64,000 bases of DNA from Nitrospirota bacterium (GCA_016219645.1 JACRLR010000061.1:17322-81321); one strand, 5' to 3'; positions 25,960-40,364 are shown, numbered from the stretch's first letter. A program made the numbers and translations. Notes: generated by a model not told the origin, from the letters alone.

Positions 25960-27669
25960 ATGCCGTCGACGCTGGAAACAATCCGCCGTCTCAGCGAAAG
26001 CCTCCTCCAACATACGAATATCGACGACATCGTGCGCCAGGTGTTGCATACGGCCCTGGAAGTCATCGGGGAGGATGCCGGGTCCGTTCTACTCGCCGAA
26101 GAGAAAACCAAAAGGCTGATCTTCCACTATGTGGTCGGCGAGAGCGCCGACCAGCTGCGCGGGACCTCTATTCCCTGGGACAAGGGGATTGCCGGGGCTG
26201 TGTTTTTCAGCGGCCGAGCAGAGATTATTCCGGCTGTTCGCGAAGATCCCAGGCACCATTCGGCTACCGACCATCTCACTGGTTACGAGTCTCGGGATAT
26301 GATCGTCGTGCCTCTCAAGCGTCATGGAGGAACACCGATCGGCGTCATCGAGGTGTTGAACAAGGCCACCGGCCAGGTCAGCCGTGACGATCTGGACGTT
26401 CTGGTCGTTATCGCTTCCATCGCTGCCGCCGCTATCGAACGGACAAACAATGCCGAAGTCCTTCGTCAGAAGGATGTTCAGCTTCAACAGTCGCAGAAGA
26501 TGGAGGCCATGGGTCGGTTGGCGGGAGGCGTCGCGCATGATTTCAACAATCTCCTGACCGTTATGCGGGGCTTCAGCGAGATGATTGTCGGCTCGCTGGA
26601 CCCCTCGGCTGCTGGAAGAAAGTATGCCGAAGAAGTTTTGAAAGCTGCAGAGCGGGCATCAGGTCTGACCAGACAATTGCTCGCTTTTAGCCGCAAACAG
26701 GTCCTGGAGCCACGAGTCATCGACTTGAATGGGATCGTTTCAAATATCGAGAAGATACTACGACAGCTCATTGGGAAAGATATCAATCTGTCCACGAAGC
26801 TCGATCCCAATCTCGGGTGGGTCAAGGCCGACCCCTCTCAGATCGAGCAAGTAATTTTGAACCTCTCGGTGAATGCGCATGATGCTATGTCGGAGGGCGG
26901 CTCGCTGATCATCGAGACGGCCAATGCTGAGCTGGACGAACGATTCGCCCGTCAATCCACCGACCTTCGCCCCGGCCCCTACGTCCTGCTCTCGGTCAGC
27001 GATACGGGGACCGGCATGAATCAGGCGACGTTGGCCAAGCTGTTCGAGCCGTTCTTTACCACGAAGGCTCCGGGCAAAGGAACAGGCTTGGGGCTGTCCA
27101 TCATTTATGGAATCGTGAAGCAGAGCCACGGCCACGTGGCTGTCACTACCGAAATGGGATGCGGGACCACGTTTAAGATCTACTTGCCGCAGGTCGAGGC
27201 GCCTGATTCCGATGTGGACGTTGCGGGTTTGGCGCCAACCGCTGCGACCGGGTCGGAAACCATCCTGGTCGTAGACGACGAGGAGCAGGTACGCAGTCTC
27301 GAAAGCGGTGTCTTACAGTCCAACGGTTACAAGGTCCTGTCGGTGGGAAACGGACAAGAGGCGCTACGGATCCTGCGCGAATCCCCCGAAGCGATCCACC
27401 TGCTCGTCACCGATATTAACATGCCCATGATGAACGGCCGAGAGCTGGCGCGCCTTGCGGCTTCTCTGCACCCATCGATGAGGGTGCTCTTTACATCGGG
27501 CCATCCGGACGAAGACCAAATTTCTTCAGCGGGAATGGCCGGCAAGACGAACTTCCTCCAAAAACCCTTTACCACGGACAGCCTGCTTCGCCGTATTCGC
27601 CAGAGCCTCGACGAGATCGAGGAATCCTCCACAACCAAGGGCACTTCCTCGCGCTCCCCCCAAAGATAG
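25960..27669 (+). CDS. hybrid sensor histidine kinase (GAF-HisKA-HATPase-REC)
   Basis: The 569-residue cytoplasmic kinase has an N-terminal GAF domain (about 20-155), a short coiled coil, a HisKA dimerisation domain with the phospho-acceptor His in GGVAHDFNNLL (about 190), a HATPase domain with the N box NLSVNAHDAM and G boxes DTGTGM and GKGTGLGLS, and a C-terminal receiver (about 425-540) with the acceptor Asp in LLVTDINMPMMNG. There is no membrane segment, so it senses a cytoplasmic signal, perhaps a small ligand at GAF. No DNA-binding response regulator adjoins it; the nearest is the sigma-54 activator at 29896. Confidence 0.92.
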   Translation: MPSTLETIRRLSESLLQHTNIDDIVRQVLHTALEVIGEDAGSVLLAEEKTKRLIFHYVVGESADQLRGTSIPWDKGIAGAVFFSGRAEIIPAVREDPRHHSATDHLTGYESRDMIVVPLKRHGGTPIGVIEVLNKATGQVSRDDLDVLVVIASIAAAAIERTNNAEVLRQKDVQLQQSQKMEAMGRLAGGVAHDFNNLLTVMRGFSEMIVGSLDPSAAGRKYAEEVLKAAERASGLTRQLLAFSRKQVLEPRVIDLNGIVSNIEKILRQLIGKDINLSTKLDPNLGWVKADPSQIEQVILNLSVNAHDAMSEGGSLIIETANAELDERFARQSTDLRPGPYVLLSVSDTGTGMNQATLAKLFEPFFTTKAPGKGTGLGLSIIYGIVKQSHGHVAVTTEMGCGTTFKIYLPQVEAPDSDVDVAGLAPTAATGSETILVVDDEEQVRSLESGVLQSNGYKVLSVGNGQEALRILRESPEAIHLLVTDINMPMMNGRELARLAASLHPSMRVLFTSGHPDEDQISSAGMAGKTNFLQKPFTTDSLLRRIRQSLDEIEESSTTKGTSSRSPQR

Positions 27670-27756
27670 CTTCATGCCTCAGACTCCGGTTGGAATGTGA
27701 TCATTGCGAAGGTTTGATCTTCCTCTTTCAATGGGGAGGGCAGCTTGCCGCGCACC

Positions 27757-28095
27757 TCAGGTTGTCTTGACGAAGCGATCCGGCGTCAGCACGCTGTGGA
27801 GTGATTGCGTGACTGCGCGTCGATAGGGTGCTTTCTGACGCAGCATGATGACGAGCTCTTCGTCATCGATAAGAATCGACAAGTCGCTCTCCGTCACGAG
27901 TTGTCGATCCGGCGCCCCGATATTCATGCGATATTGAGTCTTCCCGTCAGGATTCCGGTTGGGCCCGCTGACAATCTCGGTGAGCCCATCGATGAATCCA
28001 ACGTGCCCCTCATGCCGGTGCTTCACTTTTGTGCCGTCAGGGATGCGGACCCAAGCCGAAGGTGTTCCCGGCTTTGCGGGCTTCATGGTACTCAT
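27757..28095 (-). CDS. conserved-looking hypothetical protein, SH3/KOW-like
   Basis: The 112-residue product starts at ATG 28095, preceded by AAGGAGAGACC. The middle (WVRIPDGTKVKHRHEGHVGF, then YRMNIGAPDRQLVTESDL) looks like a small beta-barrel of the SH3/KOW type, followed by a helical tail. No family assigned with confidence. It is not linked to its neighbours by overlap or strand. Confidence 0.6.
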   Translation of the reverse strand: MSTMKPAKPGTPSAWVRIPDGTKVKHRHEGHVGFIDGLTEIVSGPNRNPDGKTQYRMNIGAPDRQLVTESDLSILIDDEELVIMLRQKAPYRRAVTQSLHSVLTPDRFVKTT

Positions 28096-28585
28096 AGTTA
28101 TGGTCTCTCCTTGTGATCCGATATGGAGTGAAGAATCGCTGCAAACATCCCAACGCATCTTGTCATGGGTCGGCATGGCCGTGCCGGAGCCACATCGCGG
28201 GCCGCAGGAACCATTCCTGCCGGGCTGTCGTCAGCAGGAAGCGGCACGACAGAGAGGACCTTCGAGAGCCCAGCGGATTTTCTACACTCTACCACACTCG
28301 GGTCTGCCATAGCGACTACCGCCAGGACTGCCTAGTCAATCGGATCTTCACCTGCGACGCAGTGAGCGCTCTTCCCACCTATCCGTATCGTTCATTCTTG
28401 ATCACATAATATGTCCGGTTACAATGATTGTGCTGGTTCGATGAATGAAATTGCCGCGATAGATCGAAAAACCAAGGTGATTTCCTAGCATAAAAAGCGT
28501 ATCCTCTGCAGCAACGAGACGTCTGAGCCATGGGGGATGTGGCCCGTCTGAGCAGTCGTGTGAAGAACCCACAACGAGGCGAGGA
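28096..28585. other. intergenic region with a small hairpin, no gene seen
   Basis: About 490 bases between divergent genes. A perfect 7-bp inverted repeat CTGTCGT/ACGACAG (28225-28231 with 28246-28252) is present. Open frames here have no ribosome-binding sites or motifs. Promoters for both flanking genes should lie here but none stands out. Confidence 0.4.
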
Positions 28586-29266
28586 ATGAAGATCCATACC
28601 GCCGCAGCCGGGATGCTGTGTCTCACTGCTTTGGCGACAAGCGCATGTGTTATGCCGAGTACCTACGACAAGGCCGTCGCTGATCTCACAGCGACAAGAG
28701 CGGAAGTCGCCAGTACGAGGACAGAAATGCAGGTGCTCACCGAACAGATCAGTGAACTCGAACAACTCAAGGCCGATCTTTCAGGGCGTGTAGAGGCTGC
28801 CTCGTCGGCCCTCGAGCTTGCCAAGCAGAAGATGAAGGCCGAGCGCACCCTTTCACAGGAACGTTTCAGCAAACTCGCTTGGGCAATCGGTCAGCTGACT
28901 GCCCAACAGAATAGGTTGCGGTATGCCCTTCAACGTGCGAACGAAGAACGGCCCGCGCTGCAATCGGTCGTTGAAAGGTACAAATCACAATTAGGTGAGG
29001 CAGATGGGCTCAGGGCTTCAGTTTCACCGATCGTACCAAGCAGCCAACAGCCCGGGGTGGGCGTTGCCCCGCCGGCACAGGTTCCAGCCCAAACAGATCC
29101 CGCACCCAAGGCGACGGTGACGGCACCACCAGCATCCGTAAACCCCGCCCCAGCCAGCCAAAATCCGCAGCCGCCGAACAAACAACTACCCGAACCGATC
29201 GACAGTGATTGGTTGTCTCTGTTCAAGGGATGGATCATGTCCCTCTGGCAATCCATCTTTTCCTGA
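28586..29266 (+). CDS. coiled-coil lipoprotein with Pro/Ala-rich linker
   Basis: The 226-residue lipoprotein (ALATSAC lipobox, Cys21) has a coiled coil at about 25-130 (LTATRAEVASTRTEMQVLTE), a Pro/Ala/Gln-rich stretch at about 145-205, and an amphipathic Trp-rich C-terminus (DSDWLSLFKGWIMSLWQ) that could insert into a membrane. Function unknown; it could bridge outer and inner membranes. ATG 28586 follows GCGAGGA. A small membrane protein starts 7 bases after its stop and is probably co-expressed. Confidence 0.7.
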   Translation: MKIHTAAAGMLCLTALATSACVMPSTYDKAVADLTATRAEVASTRTEMQVLTEQISELEQLKADLSGRVEAASSALELAKQKMKAERTLSQERFSKLAWAIGQLTAQQNRLRYALQRANEERPALQSVVERYKSQLGEADGLRASVSPIVPSSQQPGVGVAPPAQVPAQTDPAPKATVTAPPASVNPAPASQNPQPPNKQLPEPIDSDWLSLFKGWIMSLWQSIFS

Positions 29267-29273
29267 CAGGGTG

Positions 29274-29420
29274 ATGGAAAATTCAGCTAACTCAGACCAT
29301 CTGATGGATCTGGCGTTTTTGATCGCTCTGCTCTGTCTCGTCGCGTTTGCTTCCGTGGTGGGTGTCCTCGTATGGCGTGCCTGGTTCACGGATCGAACTA
29401 AACCGGATAAACCGGACTAG
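29274..29420 (+). CDS. small single-pass membrane protein
   Basis: A 48-residue protein from ATG 29274 with one strongly hydrophobic helix (LAFLIALLCLVAFASVVGVL) and a charged C-terminal tail (FTDRTKPDKPD). It begins 7 bases after the coiled-coil lipoprotein, so it is probably a partner. No family recognised. Confidence 0.6.
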   Translation: MENSANSDHLMDLAFLIALLCLVAFASVVGVLVWRAWFTDRTKPDKPD

Positions 29421-29498
29421 CAGTGCGTTGACAAACTATTTCCGCATGACAGAAACGTGAGGCCAGGACACTCACAAACCCTATCAAAATCGGTCGCG

Positions 29499-29785
29499 GG
29501 CTGTTCAGAAAGGCCGCTTTCTCACCCGCCCAACCCCGGCGCGCCAAGACGCGCCGTTGCCGCGGGCAAGGCCGCAGCAAGCGAAGAGGCGACGAGGTAC
29601 AAACCGCACTTCGTGTGGGCCGTTCGCCCCTAGAATGGATCCTGGCGAACGGAAAAGCCCCTACAGTGCTCCGACCTCCGAAAATTTATCTTCCGCGTTG
29701 AGCCTCTGAGCGCCGCGACCTGCCTGCGCGAAGCGCTTCGGCGGAGGCAGGGAACGCCGCTGGCGGACTTTATCAACAGCCTGCT
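29499..29785. repeat. palindromic dispersed repeat, GTCCGCCAGC family (copy 2, inverted, with insertion)
   Basis: This is the reverse-complement orientation of the copy at 16091-16269: CTGTTCAGAAAGGCC at one end, GGCGGACTTTATCAACAG at the other, with GAGCCTCTGAGCGCCGCGAC and GCGAAGCGCTTCGGC inside. Relative to copy 1 it carries extra sequence of about 90 bases after GCGACGAGGTAC. It fills most of the gene-free stretch 29421-29895. Confidence 0.75.
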
Positions 29786-29895
29786 AGCCAGCGATGGGCG
29801 AGAAGCTGATCCAACGGATACACAGAATGCCGGGTTTTTCGAATGGCGGGAGGCCCGGAAAGCGATGGAGTTTCAGATCGTCGTCCTACGAATAG

Positions 29896-31275
29896 TCAGG
29901 ACGCCATAGTCTGATCTGGGTCAATGCCATACTGCTTGATGAGGCGGGCAAGGTAAGTCCGTTGCAATCCGAGCCGGGCTGCGGCTTTTGTTTGGTTGCC
30001 ACATTCCTCGCGAAGCGCGAGGAGTATGAGGGTGCGTGTGTGTTCTTTCATCGATTCATGGTATGGGAGCGAGAAATAGGATAGGCGTTCGCCCGTCGAG
30101 CTATGGCCGATGGCATCCAACGACAGCATGTCCGGTTCGATGGTATCCGACTGGTTCAAGACAACGGACCGCGCGACGACGTTCTCCAACTCACGGATGT
30201 TCCCTGGCCAACGATATCGACCCATGGCCTCCATGGCAGCGGGGCTGAACATCATACCTGGACGCTTCGCATCCCTGGCATGCCGGTTCAAAAAAAACTT
30301 GGCCAGGGCAGGGAGATCATCGGGCCGCTCGCGAAGCGGGGGAAGAGTGAGGCCGATGACGTTCAACCGGAAAAAGAGATCCTCGCGAAACTCACCGTTC
30401 TTCACGGCCTGCCGGAGATCCTTGTTCGTGGCTGCGATGACCCGTATATTGATCGACACGAGTCTTGTGCCCCCGACTCGATGAAATTCCCTGTCCTGGA
30501 GCACGCGCAACAGTTTGGCCTGCAGTGGGAGCGACATGTCTCCGATCTCGTCCAGGAAGATCGTCCCCCCATCGGCCATTTCCAGTTTGCCCTTTTGCAG
30601 GCGATCTGCACCGGTGAAGGCGCCGCGTTCATGTCCGAAGAGTTCGTTTTCGAGCAGCGTTTCCGTGAGGGCGACACAGTTAATGACCACCAGCGGCATG
30701 GCTTGACGAGGGCTCCACTGGTGGATAGAACGGGCGAAGAGTTCCTTCCCGGTGCCGCTTTCGCCGAGCAGCAACACACTGGCATCGGATCTGGCGGCGC
30801 GTTGGGCGGATTCCAGCACTGTGCGGATCTTCGCGCTGATACCCACGATCGAAGCATAGCGGCTGTCGACCTCGGATTTGAGACAGGCCACCTGCCGTTT
30901 GAGAGAATCTCGTTCCAAGGCTTTGCTGATCACGAGGAGGAGGTGGTCGTTGTCCAGCGGCTTGGTCAGAAAATCATAGGCGCCGGTTTTCATGGCCTCG
31001 ACGGCAGCATCGATCGAGGCATGGGCTGTCATGACGATGACCGGGAGATCCTCAGTCGGTCTGACTTTAGGGAGCCGCTTGAGGACTTCGATGCCGGTTA
31101 AACGCGGCATGTCCAGATCGAGCAACATGAGGCCCGGAGCCTCCTGCTCGACCAGTTCGAGCGCCTGCACCCCGTCCTGTGCAATCACGGTTCGGTAGTC
31201 GGAGGCCTGCAGACGATCCTCCAGCATGGTGACAATATCAGGATCGTCGTCGACGATAAGGATTTTCGCTTTCAT
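29896..31275 (-). CDS. sigma-54-dependent response regulator (REC-AAA-Fis)
   Basis: The 459-residue NtrC-type activator has a receiver domain (about 1-120) with the phospho-acceptor Asp in LMLLDLDMPRLTG, a sigma-54 activator AAA domain (about 140-375) with Walker A GESGTGKE and the sigma-54-contacting loop GAFTGA, and a C-terminal Fis-type helix-turn-helix (GNQTKAAARLGLQRTYLARL). ATG 31275 follows GGAAGGGC; the longer frame is unlikely. No dedicated kinase adjoins it, though the hybrid kinase at 25960 is 2 kb away. Targets unknown. Confidence 0.93.
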   Translation of the reverse strand: MKAKILIVDDDPDIVTMLEDRLQASDYRTVIAQDGVQALELVEQEAPGLMLLDLDMPRLTGIEVLKRLPKVRPTEDLPVIVMTAHASIDAAVEAMKTGAYDFLTKPLDNDHLLLVISKALERDSLKRQVACLKSEVDSRYASIVGISAKIRTVLESAQRAARSDASVLLLGESGTGKELFARSIHQWSPRQAMPLVVINCVALTETLLENELFGHERGAFTGADRLQKGKLEMADGGTIFLDEIGDMSLPLQAKLLRVLQDREFHRVGGTRLVSINIRVIAATNKDLRQAVKNGEFREDLFFRLNVIGLTLPPLRERPDDLPALAKFFLNRHARDAKRPGMMFSPAAMEAMGRYRWPGNIRELENVVARSVVLNQSDTIEPDMLSLDAIGHSSTGERLSYFSLPYHESMKEHTRTLILLALREECGNQTKAAARLGLQRTYLARLIKQYGIDPDQTMAS

Positions 31276-31388
31276 GTTGCCCTTCCATCCGTGGGAGGGT
31301 GAGGATGATTCCAACTGCGCGCGTCGAGCGACCACCGTTTTATCGTGGGGGCTCCGCGAGCAAGGGAATCGTCCTCACTCTCCCACGT

Positions 31389-32708
31389 CTACTCCATCAC
31401 GTTCATCACCAGTCCGGTCAGCGGCTTCGGGAAAAAATACGTCGACTTGTGCGGCATCCGTTCTCCCGCTGTCGCCACAGCTTGCACTTCGCTGACCTTG
31501 GTGGGATTGAGGAGCAAGGCTGCCGTTCCGGTTCCGTCTGCCACCCAATCCAGTGCCTCATGATCGTCTTTGGTGTAGAGGATCGCCTCTTGTTCCTGTT
31601 GCGTCGGGCAGATTGTCGTGACGACCAGTTGCTGGAGGAGAGAGACATCGAGCTTCGCGCGAGGCGACGCGCTCGATTGCGGGCGGTGGGTCGGTTTGAG
31701 GGCCAACGTGAGGTATGAATCTGTTCCCTTCACGGCTAGGCCGAACATCGGAACCGTGCGGCCGTTGGTTCGCAAGGCCTCAATGAATTGCGCGCGGACC
31801 GCCGCTCTGGTTCCAGAGATATAGGCGAATTCATGCAGGTCAAACTGTTCGGCGAAGAGGGCTCGCAGCTTGTCATAGGGAGGGAGTGGCGTGGTCGTGA
31901 CTCGATGGGTCGGCAAGACGGTGAGTCCCGGGTCTTCGAGGGCGGCCAGCAACATCAGTACGCCGTCGTAGGGCTGGTATCCCGCTGGTGATCCGCCCTG
32001 TTGCCGGCGCAGCCGTTGATAGTTCAGCGCTGTTTCGTAGCGATGGTGGCCGTCCGCGATGAAGAGTGGCTTGGGGCCCATCGCGTCGACGGTCTGGGCG
32101 AGAACCGTTGGGTCGGTGACGGCCCATAGTTGTTGCCGGAATCCCACGTCATCGGCAAAATCGAAACGAGCCGGCTTTCCCTTGACGGCTGCTTCGAGGA
32201 GCCCGATCACGACGTTCTGGGGATCTGAATAGAGAGACCAGATCGGGCTGAAATTCGTGTGGCAGGCTTCGAGCAGATTCAGGCGATCCGTTTTTGCCGC
32301 AGCCCGCGTATTTTCATGCGGATACACATGACCGGAGTCAAGGGCTTCCAGTTTCACTGTGGCAAGAAAACCTTTCAGTGTCTTCATCGGGGTCTGAGAG
32401 TCTGCTCCGGGCGGGCGATAGTCGATGGTGTGGTAATACAGGGTGGGTTGCGCATCGCGTTTCAGAGCTCCGCTTCGGAGCCATTCATGGAGAGTCGCCC
32501 CGGCCCGCGTGTAGCGATTGTTCGCAGGGTTATCGCCGGGCTGGTCGAGACCGAGCTCCAGGCGGATGATATTCTGTGGATGGCGGTTGTAGAGGGCCTG
32601 TTGCCCTGCGGCATCGATGATATCGTAGGGAGGGGCAACGACCCGGTCGACGTCTCCGATCACCGACGTGTCGTAGGCGGTTCCGTGAAACGGAATGATT
32701 TTGGCCAT
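31389..32708 (-). CDS. DUF1015 family protein
   Basis: The 439-residue protein starts MAKIIPFHGTAYDTSVIGDV and contains VVAPPYDIIDAAGQQALY and LFIADGHHRYETALNY, the conserved blocks of the DUF1015 family. The function of the family is not established; the DGHHRYET block resembles a nucleotide or metal site. The gene sits between the sigma-54 activator and the polyprenyl synthase on the same strand without overlaps. Confidence 0.88.
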   Translation of the reverse strand: MAKIIPFHGTAYDTSVIGDVDRVVAPPYDIIDAAGQQALYNRHPQNIIRLELGLDQPGDNPANNRYTRAGATLHEWLRSGALKRDAQPTLYYHTIDYRPPGADSQTPMKTLKGFLATVKLEALDSGHVYPHENTRAAAKTDRLNLLEACHTNFSPIWSLYSDPQNVVIGLLEAAVKGKPARFDFADDVGFRQQLWAVTDPTVLAQTVDAMGPKPLFIADGHHRYETALNYQRLRRQQGGSPAGYQPYDGVLMLLAALEDPGLTVLPTHRVTTTPLPPYDKLRALFAEQFDLHEFAYISGTRAAVRAQFIEALRTNGRTVPMFGLAVKGTDSYLTLALKPTHRPQSSASPRAKLDVSLLQQLVVTTICPTQQEQEAILYTKDDHEALDWVADGTGTAALLLNPTKVSEVQAVATAGERMPHKSTYFFPKPLTGLVMNVME

Positions 32709-32832
32709 GTTGAATCCTTTGCTCCGTGAGATGGTTCAGGGCGTTGAGCGACCATTATATGAAAGGTGAGTCCTTGTCCCTACGCGGTGCCATTTCCAAG
32801 GGCTGCTCCCTGGAAACACGCAGGAAGAAAGG

Positions 32833-33837
32833 CTATCGGTCGCGGGTAACCATGTAGTCGGCGGTCACCGAGAGGGCTCGTTTGGCCGTACTGTCTTCGA
32901 ACTGGTCGAGATCTCGCTGGGCCTCGTCGATATAGGATCGTGCCCGATCCATGGCATAGGTAATGGAGCCCAATTCTTCCATCATGCGGATGAATCGGCC
33001 CAGGTCTTCTTCTGTCAGAGCCCTGGTTTCCATGCGATTGATGATCATCTGCCGGTCCCGTTCTGAACAATGATGTAACAGATGTAACAGCGGCAGCGTG
33101 GCCTTGCCTTCGCGGAGGTCCTGCCCCAGCGATTTGCCTAGGTGTTCGCCATTGGCTGTGTAGTCGAGCGTGTCATCGGCTACCTGGAAGGCAATTCCGA
33201 GATGGAGACCAAACCGGAACAGCGCCTCCTGCTGAGGCTCCGAGGCATCCGCGAGAATGGCGCCCATCCGACAGGAGGCGGCCATCAAGCCGGCCGTCTT
33301 GTGTTCGACAATCTTCAGATACTCCGTCTCCGGCATGGAGGGGTTGCCGTTGTAATAGAGCTGAAGCACTTCGCCTTCCGCCATCTTTTTGCACGCTTCA
33401 CCGAGCACTTCGTTGATCGCATGATTCCGGAAGTCGACGACCTGACAGAAGGCTTTGGAGTAGAGATAGTCGCCGACGAGGATGCTGATTTGATTGCCCC
33501 AAACTTTCCTGGCGGTCCGCCGGCCCCGGCGGATATCGGCGTCGTCAACCACATCGTCGTGGAGCAGAGAAGCGGTATGAATGAACTCCACCAGACTGGC
33601 GAGTTGGTAATGATCGCGACCGGTGTAACCGCAGAGACGGGCGGAGAGCAGGAGCAAAAAGGGTCTGATGCGTTTTCCGCCGCTGTTCAGAATGTGGGCG
33701 GCGACGGTGTTGACAAGCGCCACGCTGGAATCAAGGTTCGTACGAGCCTGGCGTTCCATCCCCTCCAGCTCATCACGGTAGGCCTCCCAGACGTCTGCCA
33801 TGCTGTTGATCGCGGGAGTGATTGGGCTTGGGGGCAT
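32833..33837 (-). CDS. polyprenyl diphosphate synthase (trans-isoprenyl, IspB-type)
   Basis: This enzyme condenses isopentenyl diphosphate to make the all-trans side chain of quinones. The first aspartate-rich motif is DDVVDDAD within HTASLLHDDVVDDADIRRG, the second is DDTLDYTAN after GIAFQV, and GGKRIRPFLLLLSA is present. About 334 residues from ATG 33837, usual for the family. An upstream ATG at 34011 has AGAGAGG before it and would add 58 unconserved residues, so the start is not settled. Chain length cannot be read from sequence alone. Confidence 0.9.
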   Translation of the reverse strand: MPPSPITPAINSMADVWEAYRDELEGMERQARTNLDSSVALVNTVAAHILNSGGKRIRPFLLLLSARLCGYTGRDHYQLASLVEFIHTASLLHDDVVDDADIRRGRRTARKVWGNQISILVGDYLYSKAFCQVVDFRNHAINEVLGEACKKMAEGEVLQLYYNGNPSMPETEYLKIVEHKTAGLMAASCRMGAILADASEPQQEALFRFGLHLGIAFQVADDTLDYTANGEHLGKSLGQDLREGKATLPLLHLLHHCSERDRQMIINRMETRALTEEDLGRFIRMMEELGSITYAMDRARSYIDEAQRDLDQFEDSTAKRALSVTADYMVTRDR

Positions 33838-34081
33838 GCGCGGATGGTAGGGCAGAAAAGGAAACAAAGTCAAGCCAGTCACCCCTTTGAGAGGATGGCC
33901 GGCATAGGCCATCTCTCCGGGAGACAATCTTGACAGAAGAATCATGCTTCCATTAAGGTGATCCGAGTGGACAGGAACGGAATTCGCCTTGTGAGTGAGG
34001 GGGTTATCCATCCCAACTGCCTCTCTGGTGTAGTCTCCGTCAGGTAACAGCTACGTCTTCACTTGTAACGAGAAACGAGCC

Positions 34082-38605
<4,524 letters not shown>

Positions 38606-38653
38606 GGCGTGAAGGGTAAAGCCGGAAATATCACCTATCGCTACGGTCTCATA

Positions 38654-38674
38654 ACTTAGAACTCAGAACTCAGA
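38654..38674 (+). repeat. three heptad tandem units (ACTYAGA)
   Basis: ACTTAGA, ACTCAGA and ACTCAGA follow one another just upstream of the gltD start. Such heptads are prone to slippage and could alter spacing in the gltB-gltD gap. Confidence 0.5.
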
Positions 38675-38691
38675 ATTTTGGACTCGAAGAG

Positions 38692-40128
38692 ATGGGTGAT
38701 CCAAAAGGTTTCATGAAATATGCCCGCGAGGGGCCCAAGCGGAAGCCGGTCGAGCTTCGTGTGCTCGATTGGAAGGAGATGTATGAGCCGATCTCCGAAG
38801 AGAAGCTCAAGACCCAGGGGGCTCGTTGCATGGACTGTGGTGTGCCATTTTGCCAGGGTAATACCGGCTGTCCGGTCGTGAACTTGATTCCAGACTGGAA
38901 CGATCTAGCCTCTCGTGGCCGTTGGAAAGATGCGCTCAAAGCCCTGCATACGACAAACAATTTCCCTGAGTTTACAGGGCGGCTCTGCCCAGCGCCCTGT
39001 GAAGGGGCTTGCGTGCTTGGCATCAACGAAGATCCTGTCTCCATTCGCATCATCGAGTGGAACATTATCGATCGTGGGTTCAATGAGGGTTATGTTGAAC
39101 CGGCCCTGCCCGTTATCAATACGGGGAAGACGGTCGCCATTGTCGGGTCTGGGCCGGCTGGTTTGGCTGCAGCGCAACAATTGGCGCGTGCCGGCCACAC
39201 GGTCACCCTCTTTGAGAAGTCCGATCGCATCGGCGGCTTACTGCGGTATGGCATTCCCGACTTCAAGATGGAGAAATGGGTCATCGATCGCCGCCTGGAA
39301 CAGATGAAAGCCGAGGGGGTCGAGTTCAAGACCGGCGTGACGATTGGAAAAGACATCTCAGGCGAACAGTTGCGGAAGCAGTTCGATGCCGTCGGGCTCT
39401 CCATGGGTGCGGAGCAGGCCCGTGAACTTCCGATTCCCGGACGTGAACTCAAGGGCGTGCATCTCGCAATGGACTATCTGACACAACAGAATAAGCGCAT
39501 TGCGGGGATTCCGGTCACGGACGAGCCGATCATGGCAAAGGGCAAGCGCGTCGTCATCATCGGCGGCGGCGATACAGGGTCGGACTGTCTCGGCACCGCC
39601 CATCGCCAGGGCTGCATCGAAGCGCATCAGTTCGAGTTATTACCAGAACCACCACCGCAACGGGCCGACTCGACACCTTGGCCTCTCTGGCCCATGCAAC
39701 TCCGCACGTCGCACGCGCATGAAGAAGGCTGCGACCGTCAGTGGAGTGTGTCGACCACGAAGTTCACCGGCCACAACGGCCAGGTGACAAAACTTCACGC
39801 CAATCGAGTGAAGTTTGAGAAGGGGAAGTTCACACCGATTCCCAACAGTGACTTCGACATGGATACGGATCTGGTGCTGCTGGCGATGGGGTTTACGGGG
39901 CCGGTGAAGAACGGTTTGCTCGACAGCCTCGGCGTGAAGTACGACCAGCGCGGGGCAGTGGCTACAGACGACAATTTCATGACCAACCTCGACGGCGTCT
40001 TTGCCGGCGGCGACACCAAGCGCGGCGCCTCCCTCATCGTCTGGGCCATCGCCGAAGGAAGAAAGATGGCGGCGGGGATCGACAAGTATCTGCAAGCCGG
40101 TAAATCAGCGAAGAAATCCGCCCCGTAA
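38692..40128 (+). CDS. gltD: glutamate synthase, small (beta) subunit
   Basis: GltD oxidises NADPH and passes electrons through Fe-S clusters to GltB. The 478-residue protein has N-terminal cysteine clusters (RCMDCGVPFCQGNTGCPV and CPAPCEGACVLG), the FAD-binding motif VAIVGSGPAGLAAAQQLARA, and the NAD(P)H site VVIIGGGDTGSDCLGTA. The closing ATDDNFMTNLDGVFAGGD is typical. It follows gltB and ends at a repeat-rich gap. Confidence 0.97.
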   Translation: MGDPKGFMKYAREGPKRKPVELRVLDWKEMYEPISEEKLKTQGARCMDCGVPFCQGNTGCPVVNLIPDWNDLASRGRWKDALKALHTTNNFPEFTGRLCPAPCEGACVLGINEDPVSIRIIEWNIIDRGFNEGYVEPALPVINTGKTVAIVGSGPAGLAAAQQLARAGHTVTLFEKSDRIGGLLRYGIPDFKMEKWVIDRRLEQMKAEGVEFKTGVTIGKDISGEQLRKQFDAVGLSMGAEQARELPIPGRELKGVHLAMDYLTQQNKRIAGIPVTDEPIMAKGKRVVIIGGGDTGSDCLGTAHRQGCIEAHQFELLPEPPPQRADSTPWPLWPMQLRTSHAHEEGCDRQWSVSTTKFTGHNGQVTKLHANRVKFEKGKFTPIPNSDFDMDTDLVLLAMGFTGPVKNGLLDSLGVKYDQRGAVATDDNFMTNLDGVFAGGDTKRGASLIVWAIAEGRKMAAGIDKYLQAGKSAKKSAP

Positions 40129-40159
40129 GCTTACCGGCAATTCCTCCAATGTACGCCAG

Positions 40160-40240
40160 GGCTCACCACTTCCTCGCCTCCCGGAGCGGCCACTCCGGAC
40201 TCATCCGAGCGGAAGCCTTCTGGAATTCCTTCGACTGCGG
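40160..40240. repeat. inverted partial copy of the 42296-42489 palindrome
   Basis: Read in reverse complement, this stretch matches the right half of the element at 42296-42489, including GGAATTCCAGAAGGCTTCCG followed by CTCGG and a CGGGAGG-type end. The full gene-free stretch 40129-40559 is made almost entirely of such repeats. Confidence 0.6.
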
Positions 40241-40364
40241 CCCTATGCGGGTCCGGTCACGGCGAACAGCACCCCGCGCGCTTACCCCGCGCCCGGTGTA
40301 GGAAAGAGTCGCGGCCCGTTTGTCCCTTGTGCTCGCAGAACGCGCGGTCTCAGAAGGACGGGAA

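Noticed and set aside
28379..28765. Cys/Arg-rich minus-strand frame
   Set aside because: It overlaps the start of the coiled-coil lipoprotein on the opposite strand, and its composition is typical of antisense frames.
30103..31101. Long open frame (332 codons) on the plus strand
   Set aside because: It is antisense to the sigma-54 regulator, whose motifs and domain order are unambiguous; the plus-strand frame has no motif or ribosome-binding site.
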